Positions 50,514-59,656 are shown, counted from the stretch's first letter. The stretch: DNA of 64,000 bases from Chromatiaceae bacterium (GCA_024235395.1 JACKMK010000003.1:868001-932000), one strand, 5' to 3'. Notes: generated from the letters alone by a model not told the origin. Numbers and translations: made by a program.

Positions 50514-51476
50514 TCATGTCAGGCTCGGGTGGATCGGCTGGCGGGGCTGGTTCTCGACGTCGTACTGCAGTGCCGACAGGATCAGCTGAGCCCCCAGGAT
50601 GATCGGTAGTGCTGCAAGCATGACGGTGCCGGCGCTCGCCGGAATGCCGGTTTGCGCGCTGGAGATCCAGCGCAGCAAGCCGAATATCGAACCCGACGAT
50701 ATCAACAGGACGCCAAGCAGCGTCTCGATCGAACCTGCATTGAAGTCACGCAGCAGATAGTTGTAGAAGAAGCGTTTGAAAAAGCGCGTTGCGTATTTCC
50801 CCGGAAAACGCATCAGGGTGTTGGCGATCGACAACCCGCTGACTTCGTCGGCGTAACGCGCGTGGATCGGGACATCACGCACAACCGCGCGCAACAGGCT
50901 CAATTGATACAGCATGTCGCTCTCGAAGAAGTACCGGCGTTCCAGGCGATCCAGCGGCATATGGGCAAGCATGGCCGTGTGGATCGCGGTGTAACCGTTG
51001 GTCGGATCCATCACTCCCCAATATCCACTGACCATCTTGTTGACGAACGACAGACCGGCATTGCCGATCAGCCGCACCAACGGCATCTGGCGCACCCTGT
51101 CGACGCTGAAGAAGCGGTTGCCCTTGGTGTAGTCGGCCTGGCCGGCGCTGATCGGTGCGACGAACTGTGGCAGCAGCGCAGGGTCCATCTGGCCATCGCC
51201 ATCGATCTTGACCACGATGTGCATGCCGTCATCGAGCGCACGTCGGTAGCCGGTCGCGACGGCCCCGCCGACCCCCAAATTCACCGCGTTGCGCAGCACG
51301 ACCACACGCGGGTCTTTGCAATGTGTTTCGATGTAACCGCCGGATCCGTCCGGACAGGCATCGTCGACTGCATAGATCCTCTCGACGTCCGAAGGGATCC
51401 TGGCGATCACGTCGAGCACGTGCCGCGTGACCCTGAAACAGGGGATGACTACCGATATGCGCGCGTTGTTTGTCAT
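50514..51476 (-). CDS. Glycosyltransferase family 2, polyprenyl-phosphate sugar transferase type
   Basis: 320 aa. I-S-V-V-I-P-C-F-R-V opens the GT-A fold; V-D-D-A-C-P-D-G-S-G, K-I-D-G-D-G-Q-M-D-P (metal-binding DxD) and the F-E-S-D-M-L-Y segment follow. Residues from about 235 hold two membrane helices (L-L-G-V-L-L-I-S-S-G-S-I-F-G-L-L and a second near the C-terminus), as in dolichol-phosphate-mannose synthase-like enzymes such as ArnC and GtrB. It would load a sugar onto undecaprenyl phosphate. The rfbBACD genes lie upstream on the same strand, so dTDP-rhamnose is one possible donor, not proven. Confidence 0.85.
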   Translation of the reverse strand: MTNNARISVVIPCFRVTRHVLDVIARIPSDVERIYAVDDACPDGSGGYIETHCKDPRVVVLRNAVNLGVGGAVATGYRRALDDGMHIVVKIDGDGQMDPALLPQFVAPISAGQADYTKGNRFFSVDRVRQMPLVRLIGNAGLSFVNKMVSGYWGVMDPTNGYTAIHTAMLAHMPLDRLERRYFFESDMLYQLSLLRAVVRDVPIHARYADEVSGLSIANTLMRFPGKYATRFFKRFFYNYLLRDFNAGSIETLLGVLLISSGSIFGLLRWISSAQTGIPASAGTVMLAALPIILGAQLILSALQYDVENQPRQPIHPSLT

Positions 51477-51631
51477 TCTGAGCAGTCGCCTGAGTGTCGG
51501 CCAGGTGCCTGTTGTGTTCTTCCGTGGCGGCCTGAGCCGCCGTCTATACGGGAACGGCCTTGATGGTGCGGGGTGCGCCGGTCATGCCCCGGCACAACCG
51601 GCCCGTCCGGGGCCCCGGTCGGCGGTCCAGA

Positions 51632-52522
51632 TCATCGTGTAGTTTTCGTGTCCTGCAGGCAGTAACCAAGCTCACGTCTCCAGTCCGGCAGCGCAACGCC
51701 GAAGCGCTCCGCCAGTTTGTGGGCGTCCATGCGCGAATTCGCCGGCCGCCTCGCCGCCGTTGGATAGGCGCTGCTGGGGATCGGGTGCAGTTCGCAATCC
51801 AGGCCGGCGATGTCGCGGATAGCCTGGGCGAAGCCGAACCAGCTCGTTTCGCCCGCTGGCGCAAGATGGTAGACGCCGCGCAGCGCCATCCTCTGCTGCC
51901 GGTCTGCCGGTAAACGGGCCAGCACCGTAGCGGTCGCCTGCGCGATCGTACGGCACCAGGTCGGCGTTCCGCGCTGGTCATCGACCACGCTCAGCCGATC
52001 CCGTTCCCGCATCAGGCGTTGCATGGTCAACAGGAAATTCTTGCCGCGGACGCCGTACACCCAGCTGACGCGCAGGATGATTACAGCGCATCCGCTTGCC
52101 AACAGCGCCCGGTCGCCGGCCAGTTTGGACTCGCCGTAGACACTGATGGGACAGGTTGGATCGGTCTCGACATACGCCGTGGGTTTTTCGCCGTCGAATA
52201 CGTAGTCGGTGGAATAGTGCACGACCAGGGCGTCATGGCCGGCCGCCCAGTCACCGATGACGCCGGGCATCTCACCGTTGAGTCGCATCGCCTGCTGTGG
52301 CTCCCCCTCGGCCTGGTCGACAGCCGTATAAGCGACGGCATTCACGATCACATCCGGTGCGATCCGATCCAACGCGGCGTGCACTTGGTCGAGATCCGCG
52401 GCGTCCAGTTTCAGGTCCGCGCTGTCGTCGCGCGCCGTCGTGATCACCTCGCCCAGCGTCGACAGTGTGCGCGCGAGTTCCCAACCCACCTGTCCGGTGT
52501 ATCCAAGCAAGAGGATCCGCAT
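51632..52522 (-). CDS. rfbD: dTDP-4-dehydrorhamnose reductase
   Basis: 296 aa, short-chain dehydrogenase fold. L-L-G-Y-T-G-Q-V-G-W-E-L near the N-terminus binds NAD(P)H, V-N-A-V-A-Y-T-A-V-D-Q-A-E and the catalytic Y-S-T-D-Y-V-F-D-G region (with Y-G-E-S-K-L-A-G carrying Tyr and Lys) identify RfbD/RmlD. It makes dTDP-L-rhamnose in the last step of the pathway. It lies three bases after rfbC and ends the rfbBACD operon; the GT2 gene follows after a 155-bp gap. Confidence 0.95.
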   Translation of the reverse strand: MRILLLGYTGQVGWELARTLSTLGEVITTARDDSADLKLDAADLDQVHAALDRIAPDVIVNAVAYTAVDQAEGEPQQAMRLNGEMPGVIGDWAAGHDALVVHYSTDYVFDGEKPTAYVETDPTCPISVYGESKLAGDRALLASGCAVIILRVSWVYGVRGKNFLLTMQRLMRERDRLSVVDDQRGTPTWCRTIAQATATVLARLPADRQQRMALRGVYHLAPAGETSWFGFAQAIRDIAGLDCELHPIPSSAYPTAARRPANSRMDAHKLAERFGVALPDWRRELGYCLQDTKTTR

Positions 52523-52525
52523 GCA

Positions 52526-53080
52526 TCAATACCTGCTCATGCGTGACGCCGGGATATCGGCAAGCAGCGGTGCGCTGCGGTCCTTGTCGGACAGCGCGGG
52601 TTCCCCGTCGAGGGGCCATGCAATCCCGATGTCGGGATCGTCCCAACGCACGGCGAATTCGCTCTGCGGACTGTAGACGTCCGTGGTCTTGTAGCCGAAC
52701 AGCGCCTGCTCGCTGAGCACGTAATAGCCATGCAGGAATCCAGGGGGGACGTAGAACTGCAGTCCCTTATCGCCGTCGAGGATCACCCCTTCCCAGCGTC
52801 GGAAGGTCGGCGAGCCGACCCGCAGATCCACCGCGACATCAAACACGCTGCCCGCGAATACCTGCACCAGCTTCCCCTGGGCATGCGGCTCCTGCGCATG
52901 CAGTCCGCGCAGTACGCCCTTGACGGACCTCGCGAGGTTGTCCTGTACGAAGGTCTCAGCGATCCCCGCCGCACGGTAACGTGCATCCTGCCACACCTCG
53001 GCGAACCAACCGCGTGCATCGCCAAACCGTTTCGGTTCGATGAGCTTCAGCCCTGGCAGCTCAAACTCCGTCACTTTCAT
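52526..53080 (-). CDS. rfbC: dTDP-4-dehydrorhamnose 3,5-epimerase
   Basis: 184 aa, the standard length. P-K-R-F-G-D-A-R-G-W-F-A-E, V-Q-D-N-L-A-R-S-V-K-G-V-L-R-G-L-H with the catalytic His, F-D-V-A-V-D-L-R-V-G-S-P-T-F, and V-P-P-G-F-L-H-G-Y are the RmlC blocks of the cupin fold. It epimerises the 4-keto sugar at C3 and C5. The ATG at 53080 overlaps the rfbA stop (ATGA). A longer open frame upstream runs inside rfbA and is not coding. Confidence 0.96.
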   Translation of the reverse strand: MKVTEFELPGLKLIEPKRFGDARGWFAEVWQDARYRAAGIAETFVQDNLARSVKGVLRGLHAQEPHAQGKLVQVFAGSVFDVAVDLRVGSPTFRRWEGVILDGDKGLQFYVPPGFLHGYYVLSEQALFGYKTTDVYSPQSEFAVRWDDPDIGIAWPLDGEPALSDKDRSAPLLADIPASRMSRY

Positions 53081-53955
53081 GACGGCGAACCGTGTTCCAG
53101 CAGTTCGAACAGGTATTGCCCGTAACCGTTCTTGCGTAGCGGTTCGGCCATCGCCTGGAGCTGGCGGTCGTCGATCCATGCATTGCGCCAGGCAATCTCC
53201 TCTGGGCAACAGATCTTGAGTCCCTGGCGTTTTTCGATCGTCTCGACGAACCCGGCCGCCTCCATCAGCGAGTCGTGCGTACCCGTGTCCAGCCAGGCCA
53301 TGCCGCGGCCCAGCTGCAGAAGCTCGAGTTCGCCGCGTTCCAGGTAGAGTTTGTTGAGATCGGTGATCTCCAACTCGCCGCGCGGCGAGGGTTTCAGGCT
53401 GGCTGCCAGGTCGCACACCCGGTCATCGTAGAAATACAGGCCGGTGACCGCGTAATTCGACTTCGGTTTGGCAGGCTTTTCCTCGAGACTGATCACCTGT
53501 CCCTGGGTGTCGAATTCGGCGACGCCGTAGCGTTCAGGATCGCGAACCCAGTAGCCGAATACCGTCGCGCCGCGCGTCTTGCTGGCTGCCTGGTGCAGGA
53601 GCTTCCTCAGTCCCTGACCGAAAAAGATGTTGTCGCCCAGGACCAGGCAGCTGGGTTGATCGTCAACGAAATCGCGACCGATCAGGAACGCCTGGGCGAG
53701 GCCTCCCGGGGATTCCTGGATCGCATACTCGATCGTCAATCCCCATTGGCTGCCGTCACCGAGCAGGTGCTTGAACAAGGGATTGTCGCGCGGTGTCGTG
53801 ATGATCAACACCTCGCGGATGCCGGCCATCATCAGCGTCGACAAGGGGTAGTAGATCATCGGCTTGTCGTAGACCGGCAACAGCTGTTTGCTGATCGAAA
53901 GCGTGATCGGGTGCAGGCGCGTGCCGGCGCCTCCGGCGAGTATGATGCCTTTCAT
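53077..53955 (-). CDS. rfbA: Glucose-1-phosphate thymidylyltransferase
   Basis: 292 aa. The N-terminal I-L-A-G-G-A-G-T-R-L-H-P-I-T is the nucleotide-binding loop, followed by K-Q-L-L-P-V-Y-D-K-P-M-I-Y-Y-P, L-V-L-G-D-N-I-F-F and W-L-D-T-G-T-H-D-S-L. It forms dTDP-glucose from glucose-1-phosphate and dTTP, the first pathway step, with feedback by dTDP-rhamnose expected for the family. It overlaps rfbC and starts nine bases after the rfbB stop. Confidence 0.97.
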   Translation of the reverse strand: MKGIILAGGAGTRLHPITLSISKQLLPVYDKPMIYYPLSTLMMAGIREVLIITTPRDNPLFKHLLGDGSQWGLTIEYAIQESPGGLAQAFLIGRDFVDDQPSCLVLGDNIFFGQGLRKLLHQAASKTRGATVFGYWVRDPERYGVAEFDTQGQVISLEEKPAKPKSNYAVTGLYFYDDRVCDLAASLKPSPRGELEITDLNKLYLERGELELLQLGRGMAWLDTGTHDSLMEAAGFVETIEKRQGLKICCPEEIAWRNAWIDDRQLQAMAEPLRKNGYGQYLFELLEHGSPS

Positions 53956-53964
53956 CGCTTTGCC

Positions 53965-55047
53965 TCAGGGCGCCGCTTGCTGCAGGCCGAGTCGCTGGCC
54001 CTGGTAGGTCTCCGCCTTCACTGCTTCGCACCAGTCGAGGTGGTCGAGATACCACTGCACGGTCCGTCGCATACCGGACTCGAAGGATTCGAGCGGTTGC
54101 CAGCCGAGTTGTTCGCGGATCTTGCTCGCGTCGATCGCGTAGCGCCAATCGTGGCCCGGCCGGTCCGCGACGAAGGTCTTGAGCTGTGCATGCGGCCGAT
54201 GCGGAGAATCCGGTACCAGCTCGTCGAGCAGGGCGCACAGGGTGTCGACCACCTGCAGGTTGGTACGCTCGCTGTTGCCGCCCACGTTGTACATCTCACC
54301 GGGCCGGCCCTGGTTCACGACCTGCCAGATCGCGCGGCAGTGATCCTCGACGAACAGCCAGTCGCGAATGTTTCCGCCCGTGCCGTAGATCGGCAACGCC
54401 TCGCCTGCCAGCGCGTTGAGGATCATCAGCGGAATCAGCTTTTCCGGAAACTGGTATGGCCCATAGTTGTTCGAGCAGTTGGTGGTCAGTGTCGGCAGGC
54501 CATAGGTGTGGTACCAGGCCCTCACCAGATGGTCCGACGCGGCCTTCGACGCGGAATACGGAGAGTTCGGTGCATAAGGAGTCTGTTCGGTGAACGCCCC
54601 GGTCTCGCCCAATGTGCCGTATACCTCGTCGGTGGAGACGTGCAGAAAGCGGAATGCCGAACGGGAGGCATCATCGAGCCCCCGCCAATAGGCCAGCGCG
54701 CGGTCGAGCAGGTTGTAGGTGCCGACGATATTGGTGTGGATGAATGCGGCCGGGCCGTCGATCGACCGATCGACGTGGCTCTCCGCGGCAAAATTGACGA
54801 TGCAGGTCGGTCGAAAATCGTTGATCAACCCGTCCACCACGGTCGGGTCGGCAATGTCGCCGCGCACGAAGCGGTAGCGCGGATGATCCTCGATCGCGAC
54901 CAGCGTCTCACGATTGCCCGCATAGGTCAGGAGGTCGAGATTGGCAACCTCGGCATCGCTTTCGGCGATCAGGTGGTGGATGAAATTGCCGCCGATGAAT
55001 CCGGCGCCCCCGGTCACCAGGACGCGGGGAGGGGTGTCGGGCTGCAT
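53965..55047 (-). CDS. rfbB: dTDP-glucose 4,6-dehydratase
   Basis: 360 aa. V-L-V-T-G-G-A-G-F-I-G-G-N-F is the NAD-binding motif; F-A-A-E-S-H-V-D-R-S, S-T-D-E-V-Y-G-T and Y-S-A-S-K-A-A-S-D give the dehydratase active site with Asp-Glu and Tyr-Lys; N-N-Y-G-P-Y-Q-F-P-E-K-L follows. It converts dTDP-glucose to the 4-keto-6-deoxy sugar. It heads the rfbBACD operon, with a possible promoter about 35-65 bp upstream. The type II secretion gene gspD ends 138 bp further upstream on the same strand. Confidence 0.97.
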   Translation of the reverse strand: MQPDTPPRVLVTGGAGFIGGNFIHHLIAESDAEVANLDLLTYAGNRETLVAIEDHPRYRFVRGDIADPTVVDGLINDFRPTCIVNFAAESHVDRSIDGPAAFIHTNIVGTYNLLDRALAYWRGLDDASRSAFRFLHVSTDEVYGTLGETGAFTEQTPYAPNSPYSASKAASDHLVRAWYHTYGLPTLTTNCSNNYGPYQFPEKLIPLMILNALAGEALPIYGTGGNIRDWLFVEDHCRAIWQVVNQGRPGEMYNVGGNSERTNLQVVDTLCALLDELVPDSPHRPHAQLKTFVADRPGHDWRYAIDASKIREQLGWQPLESFESGMRRTVQWYLDHLDWCEAVKAETYQGQRLGLQQAAP

Positions 55048-55081
55048 GCCAGTGAGGTTCCTTGAAGGCGAAATCCGCGAG

Positions 55082-55111
55082 ATTTTACCCGATCTGCGGA
55101 TGCCGACCCAA
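55082..55111 (-). promoter_or_regulatory. Possible rfbBACD promoter
   Basis: On the minus strand, TTGGGT (55111-55106) is followed after 18 bases by TAAAAT (55087-55082), a good -10 and weak -35, ending about 35 bp before the rfbB ATG. It would separate the rhamnose operon from the upstream type II secretion operon. Confidence 0.35.
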
Positions 55112-55185
55112 AAAGGAACACCGTGATCCCCGCCGTCGCGGGTGGGGAAAGGTTTGAACGCCCCGGTGTCGCCGGGTTTGGGTCG

Positions 55186-57378
55186 CTAAAAGGCCCCCTG
55201 CAGGCGCAGCATCCGCGAGCGGAAGTCGTCGGTCACGCGCGCCACGTCGTCCGGGTTGACGATGACCCGTGGCGTCAGGATCACGACCAACTCGTTGCGT
55301 TCGTTTGACTTGCTCGTCTGTCCGAACAACCAGCCGAATCCCGGTACATCCTTCAGGCCGGGCAGGCCACCGTCCGAGTTCTCGTTGCGGTCGCGGATCA
55401 GGCCGCCCAAGACGACCGCCTGGCCGTCGACGACCGCCACCGAGCTCGAGATCTTGCGGGTCGTGATGGTCGGTGAGTCCAGGGTCGAGGTGCGGGTGGA
55501 AGAGACGTCGCTGACCTCCTGTTCGACCTCCATCGTCACCAGGCCGCCCGGGGTGACGCGCGGCGTGACCTCGAGCACGATGCCGGTATCACGGTACTGG
55601 ATCGAGTTGATGATGTTGGAGTTTTCGCTCGTGCTCTGCTGCTGTTGGGTGGCGATCGGTACCTGGTCGCCGACCTGGATACGTGCGGTTCCGTTGTCCA
55701 GCACCATTACCGACGGCGATGACAGGACATGGACCAGCGAGTCTTCGGCCAGCGCGCTGAACACGGCGCGCACCTGGGCGACACTGTCGATCACCGAGAA
55801 GTTGAACCCTGGGAACGCCTCGCCCAACCCGGAATTGGTCGCTGAGTCGAGCGTCCCGTCCAGGCTGATGTTGCCGGTATAGCCCTCTCTCGAGGTATTG
55901 AAGAACCACTGCAGCCCGTATTGCAGCCCGCCTTCGAGCTTCACTTCGATGATGGTTGCCTCGATCATGACCTGGAGCGGTGGGATGTCCAGATCGGCGA
56001 GGGCCTTGAGGATCTTGCGATACTCGCGTGCCGTGGCGGTGATCAGCAGTGAGTTGCGCGATTCGTCGGCGACTACGCGTACGCCGTTTTCGGTGCCGGC
56101 TTCGCTGGATGTGGAACCCGGGCGGCGGGCAGACAGCGCGGCCAGTGGCGTCGCTGCGGTCGCCTTGTCAGCCGTCGGGCTGCCGCTCGCCGGTGATCCC
56201 AGGTTGATCGGCGTCTCTCCGGGCGCCAGGCCGAGCGGTCGCGGGGTCGAGACGGTGCTGCTTTCGGTGCCGAGCAACTGATTCAGCAGCTGTGCAAGGG
56301 TTGCGGCCTCGCCGCTTTTCACGCGGTAGACGAACAACTGGCGCTCGTCACCACCGCTGACCGCGTCGATACCATCGAGTCGTTCCACCCACTGACCGAT
56401 GGTTTTCAGGTAATCGGGTTGCGGGGTGATGACCAGCAGACCATTGGCCGATTCGACGGCGGCGATACGGAACAGCCCCTGCAACGCGCTGCTTCCCTTG
56501 GGCCCGATGATCGCTTCGAGCTTCGCCTCGACCTCGGAGGCCTTGGCATTCTGCAGTGGGAAGAAGGCGACCGAGACGCCTTTCACCCAATTGACATCGA
56601 ATATCTCGATCACATCGAGCAGGTGGCTCAGTTCCTTGCCCGTCCCCGCCAGGACGAGCAGGTTGCGGGTGGTATCGATACGCACCATGGCGTTGGCCGG
56701 GGCTATCGGCTGCAGTATCTCCGCCATCTCCGCAGCCGAGATGTAGGACAGCGGCACGATCCGCAGCGAGTAGCCCTGCGGCAGCGGGATGCTGCTGCCG
56801 CCCAGTTGCGGCGAGAGTTCGCCACGCACCGCCTTGTCGATGGGCAGAATCCGATAGGTATCGCCGGTCTTGACCGCGGCGAAGCCGTGTGTGCGCAACA
56901 GCGTCTCGAGCGTCGGCAACAAGTCGTCGCGGCGGAGCGGACGCGTGGTCTGGATCGTCACCGCGCCCTGGACTGCGGGGTCGAGCACATAGTTGACGCC
57001 CAGCATGTCGCCGAGCACGACGCCGATGACCTCTTTGAGATCGGCGTTCTGGAAATTCAGCGTGATGTCGCCGGCGTCGTTCGACTTCGCCTCGGCGAGC
57101 CCGGTTGACTGATTGATGAAACGTCCGGTCCCGCGGTATACGACCGGATCGCGCGGACGGGCCTCGTCCTTCTCGCCTTCGGCGCTGGATTCGGGATACG
57201 CGGCGTTGCGTGCCCGCATCGCTTCCGGACTCGGCGCGCCGCTTGCAATATCCGGCCAGACATACGGGGTTTCCTTGGTCTGCAGGCTCTCGCAGCCCGC
57301 GAGTGCAAGGCTCAAACCCAGCATGATCAGGCGGTACCAGTTCCCGGCGCGCCGGGTTTTTTGATTCAAGCCACTCAT
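55186..57378 (-). CDS. gspD: Type II secretion system secretin GspD
   Basis: 730 aa. The N-terminus has a lipoprotein-type signal, L-S-L-A-L-A-G-C-E (lipobox Cys near residue 29). N0/N1-N3 domains follow (I-T-L-N-F-Q-N-A-D-L-K-E-V-I-G is the start of N0), and the C-terminal secretin domain has V-P-I-A-T-Q-Q-Q, V-L-E-V-T-P-R-V-T and V-V-L-G-G-L-I-R-D-R. The protein forms the outer-membrane channel. Lipidation of the secretin itself may replace a separate pilotin. It is the last gene of the gsp operon. Confidence 0.95.
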   Translation of the reverse strand: MSGLNQKTRRAGNWYRLIMLGLSLALAGCESLQTKETPYVWPDIASGAPSPEAMRARNAAYPESSAEGEKDEARPRDPVVYRGTGRFINQSTGLAEAKSNDAGDITLNFQNADLKEVIGVVLGDMLGVNYVLDPAVQGAVTIQTTRPLRRDDLLPTLETLLRTHGFAAVKTGDTYRILPIDKAVRGELSPQLGGSSIPLPQGYSLRIVPLSYISAAEMAEILQPIAPANAMVRIDTTRNLLVLAGTGKELSHLLDVIEIFDVNWVKGVSVAFFPLQNAKASEVEAKLEAIIGPKGSSALQGLFRIAAVESANGLLVITPQPDYLKTIGQWVERLDGIDAVSGGDERQLFVYRVKSGEAATLAQLLNQLLGTESSTVSTPRPLGLAPGETPINLGSPASGSPTADKATAATPLAALSARRPGSTSSEAGTENGVRVVADESRNSLLITATAREYRKILKALADLDIPPLQVMIEATIIEVKLEGGLQYGLQWFFNTSREGYTGNISLDGTLDSATNSGLGEAFPGFNFSVIDSVAQVRAVFSALAEDSLVHVLSSPSVMVLDNGTARIQVGDQVPIATQQQQSTSENSNIINSIQYRDTGIVLEVTPRVTPGGLVTMEVEQEVSDVSSTRTSTLDSPTITTRKISSSVAVVDGQAVVLGGLIRDRNENSDGGLPGLKDVPGFGWLFGQTSKSNERNELVVILTPRVIVNPDDVARVTDDFRSRMLRLQGAF

Positions 57379-57455
57379 TCGTCACCCTTGCACTGTCGCC
57401 GGGACGCGCCGTCGGCGCATGCTACCGGAAAGCCGTCGACACCGGTAACCCCCGC

Positions 57456-58007
57456 TCATCGGCGGCGCGGTATCGTCCGTTTTGGCGCGAGGCGCTTCCG
57501 CAGGGCCCCCTCGGGCACTGCATTCGGTGCTGGTGCCACGCGCAGTTCGAACACCTCCCGGCGCGAGTCGCGGGTCAGCACAAGGCTGTCCGGCAGGATC
57601 TCGGCGACCTGCCAACCTTCGATGTCATCGCCCACCGAGACCTTTATCGCTTCGCTACTGCCCGGCGTGACCAGCGCCTGATAGTCGCCCTGTACCGCCA
57701 CTACGCCGGAGAGCAGGATCTGCGGGCGTCCTGCCGAGATCAGCTTGACGTCGCCAGACGCCTCTTGTTCGGCCGGCCTACGGTCGCTGCTGAACAGTGG
57801 TCGTTCGATGATGACCGCATAGTCTTCCAGCGCCCCCAGCGTTGTTCCCTTCGGCAGGGTCGCGGCCATGGTGGCCGGGTCCGGTTCCTCGACCGCCGGT
57901 GGCGGCACCAGGCTTGCAGTCACCGCATCCCCCAGCGACCAGCCGTACCATTGCGCGACCAGTACCACGCCGAGGCAGATCGCGATCACCCAGCCGAGAC
58001 GACGCAT
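57456..58007 (-). CDS. Type II secretion inner-membrane protein, GspC/GspN-like
   Basis: 183 aa. One N-terminal membrane helix (V-I-A-I-C-L-G-V-V-L-V-A-Q-W) is followed by a periplasmic region with E-R-P-L-F-S-S-D-R-R-P and L-S-G-V-V-A-V-Q-G, matching the homology region that in GspC contacts the secretin. There is no C-terminal PDZ domain, so it resembles short GspC or GspN/PulC-like variants. Its ATG overlaps the gspM stop by one base. Position between gspM and gspD supports a role in linking the inner-membrane platform to the secretin. Confidence 0.75.
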   Translation of the reverse strand: MRRLGWVIAICLGVVLVAQWYGWSLGDAVTASLVPPPAVEEPDPATMAATLPKGTTLGALEDYAVIIERPLFSSDRRPAEQEASGDVKLISAGRPQILLSGVVAVQGDYQALVTPGSSEAIKVSVGDDIEGWQVAEILPDSLVLTRDSRREVFELRVAPAPNAVPEGALRKRLAPKRTIPRRR

Positions 58008-58579
58008 CACCTTTCGTCTCCGTTGAGCAGCATGTAACCGGCCAGGTCGAACTGTATGTCGAGTTCGTCGGTCGCACGTCGCTGTGCGCGTGCGGCACGC
58101 ACCACCAGGTTGTCCAGGAACAGGGCCGGTTCGCCGGTTTCGATTCGATGTGCCAGATTGAGCAGCACCTCGACATTGCCGCGCATTCTTACGCGGTCGA
58201 CCAGCATTTGCAGCGGCTGGTCGGCGGGCGGTGTCGTGATCTGTGAGCTGATCAGGGTGCCGCCTGCGCGCTCGATCAAGGTTTTGACCAATTGCTGCAG
58301 ATTGGCCCCGCCGAGTCCCAGGGTCTGCCCCTGGATATACGAACGCTGCACGCCGCTGCGTGTGCGCAGCTCGGTGAGCGCCTGTTCGATCGCCGGGCGC
58401 TTCGCCAGCCGGGCTTCGAAGCGCGCGAGCTGCGACGCGTGATCGTCGGCCGTCTCGCGGAATTGTTGCAGCTTCGAACCCAGTGGCAGGGCGATCATCA
58501 GCAACACCAGAAACAGCACACCGGCCGTCAGCGCCAATGGGCCGAGGCAACGCGCACGTTTTTCGGTAGCGGCATTCAC
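58007..58579 (-). CDS. gspM: Type II secretion system protein GspM
   Basis: 190 aa. A single membrane helix (L-T-A-G-V-L-F-L-V-L-L-M-I-A-L-P) near residue 20 is followed by a coiled-coil stretch (F-R-E-T-A-D-D-H-A-S-Q-L-A-R-F-E) and a ferredoxin-like periplasmic domain, as in GspM. It would stabilise the GspL-GspE platform. The start is GTG at 58579, overlapping the gspL stop (GTGA). A much longer open frame in this phase runs through gspL and is not coding. Confidence 0.82.
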   Translation of the reverse strand: MNAATEKRARCLGPLALTAGVLFLVLLMIALPLGSKLQQFRETADDHASQLARFEARLAKRPAIEQALTELRTRSGVQRSYIQGQTLGLGGANLQQLVKTLIERAGGTLISSQITTPPADQPLQMLVDRVRMRGNVEVLLNLAHRIETGEPALFLDNLVVRAARAQRRATDELDIQFDLAGYMLLNGDER

Positions 58580-59652
58580 TGTGCGTTTCGCTCGGTCTGC
58601 TGCATGACGACCGAGAAGCGTTCGGCGGTTGCGCCACGTGCCTTGGTCAATGGCGCGCGGAATGTCACCGATTCGAAGTACGGCGAATCTTCGAGGAGTT
58701 CGATCAGCCCGGTGGCCTGTTCGGACTCGCCCTGCAGCTCCACGTCTGCACCGCGGATCGAGAGCTGTTGCACCCAGGTGTCGTCGGGCAGCCGCTCGGT
58801 GAGTTCCTGCAGCAGATCGACCACCGGCACGCGCTGCTGTTGACGGCGTACAACGAAGTTCGCCAATTCGGCGCCCTCGTCGAGTTGTTGCTGCAGTCGT
58901 GAGACGACAGCCGCCTGTTCGCGCGCATGCCGAAGGCGCTGGTCGAGTTCGATGACCACCTGGCGGCGCTGCCAGAGCGGCGTCATCACGATCGCGATCA
59001 GCAGCAGTGCGACCACTGTTGCCACCACCCAGACCCCGGCATTCGCGCGGGTCTTGCCGCGCGATGCGGCCGAACGCAGTAGGTTGGCGCCTGGCCACAG
59101 CCCTTCCGCGTCGACTGCCTGCGGTGCCTGTCCGCTGCCCTCGAGCTGTGAGAGGGCGGTATCGATCAGCTCGCGGCGCAGCACAGCCAGCTCGGCCAGG
59201 ATCTGGCCGCGGTCGGGCAGTCGCTGCGCGATGCGATAGTCGTACAGCACTTCGGCGCCGGCGAACGGCGTCAGGCGGTCCATCTCGAACTGCAGTACGC
59301 GCCCAAGGTTGCCGGCGGCCGCCAGAGGCAGCTTGACCGTGCGCGTGAACACATGCTCGCGTGGAACGCGCAGGACCAGCGGCGCCTTGTGCTGCCAGCC
59401 GCTGCCCAGCCATCGGTCGAACGACACATTTTGCAGGGATCCCAGTTCGGCCTGATCCCGGACGCCCTCTGCGTCCTGCGACTGCAGCACGAACCCGTCG
59501 TCACGCAAGCGCAGGACCGAGCGTCTCGCGCCGCCCAAACCGCCGCGAAGGCGGCGCGGAAGGCACTGCGTCAGCCCCCCGATCCACCAGTTCAGGAATT
59601 CCTTCCATCCCGGAATTGCAAAGCCTGCAGATGCGTGCGGTTGCTCGGCCAA
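58576..59652 (-). CDS. gspL: Type II secretion system protein GspL
   Basis: 358 aa. The cytoplasmic N-terminal half is an actin-like domain (V-L-R-L-R-D-D-G-F-V-L, L-Q-F-E-M-D-R-L-T-P-F), then one membrane helix (V-W-V-V-A-T-V-V-A-L-L-L-I-A-I-V) near residue 215 and a periplasmic PilN-like domain with L-L-Q-E-L-T-E-R-L-P-D-D-T-W. It anchors the GspE ATPase to the membrane. The start is TTG at 59652, with TAAGG nearby, and remains uncertain. gspK ends four bases upstream. Confidence 0.85.
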   Translation of the reverse strand: MAEQPHASAGFAIPGWKEFLNWWIGGLTQCLPRRLRGGLGGARRSVLRLRDDGFVLQSQDAEGVRDQAELGSLQNVSFDRWLGSGWQHKAPLVLRVPREHVFTRTVKLPLAAAGNLGRVLQFEMDRLTPFAGAEVLYDYRIAQRLPDRGQILAELAVLRRELIDTALSQLEGSGQAPQAVDAEGLWPGANLLRSAASRGKTRANAGVWVVATVVALLLIAIVMTPLWQRRQVVIELDQRLRHAREQAAVVSRLQQQLDEGAELANFVVRRQQQRVPVVDLLQELTERLPDDTWVQQLSIRGADVELQGESEQATGLIELLEDSPYFESVTFRAPLTKARGATAERFSVVMQQTERNAQ

Positions 59653-59656
59653 GACC

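Noticed and set aside
55048..55185. Intrinsic terminator after gspD
   Set aside because: A short CCCGC/GCGGG stem is present on the minus strand, but the T-run lies about 12 bases away, too far for a normal terminator.
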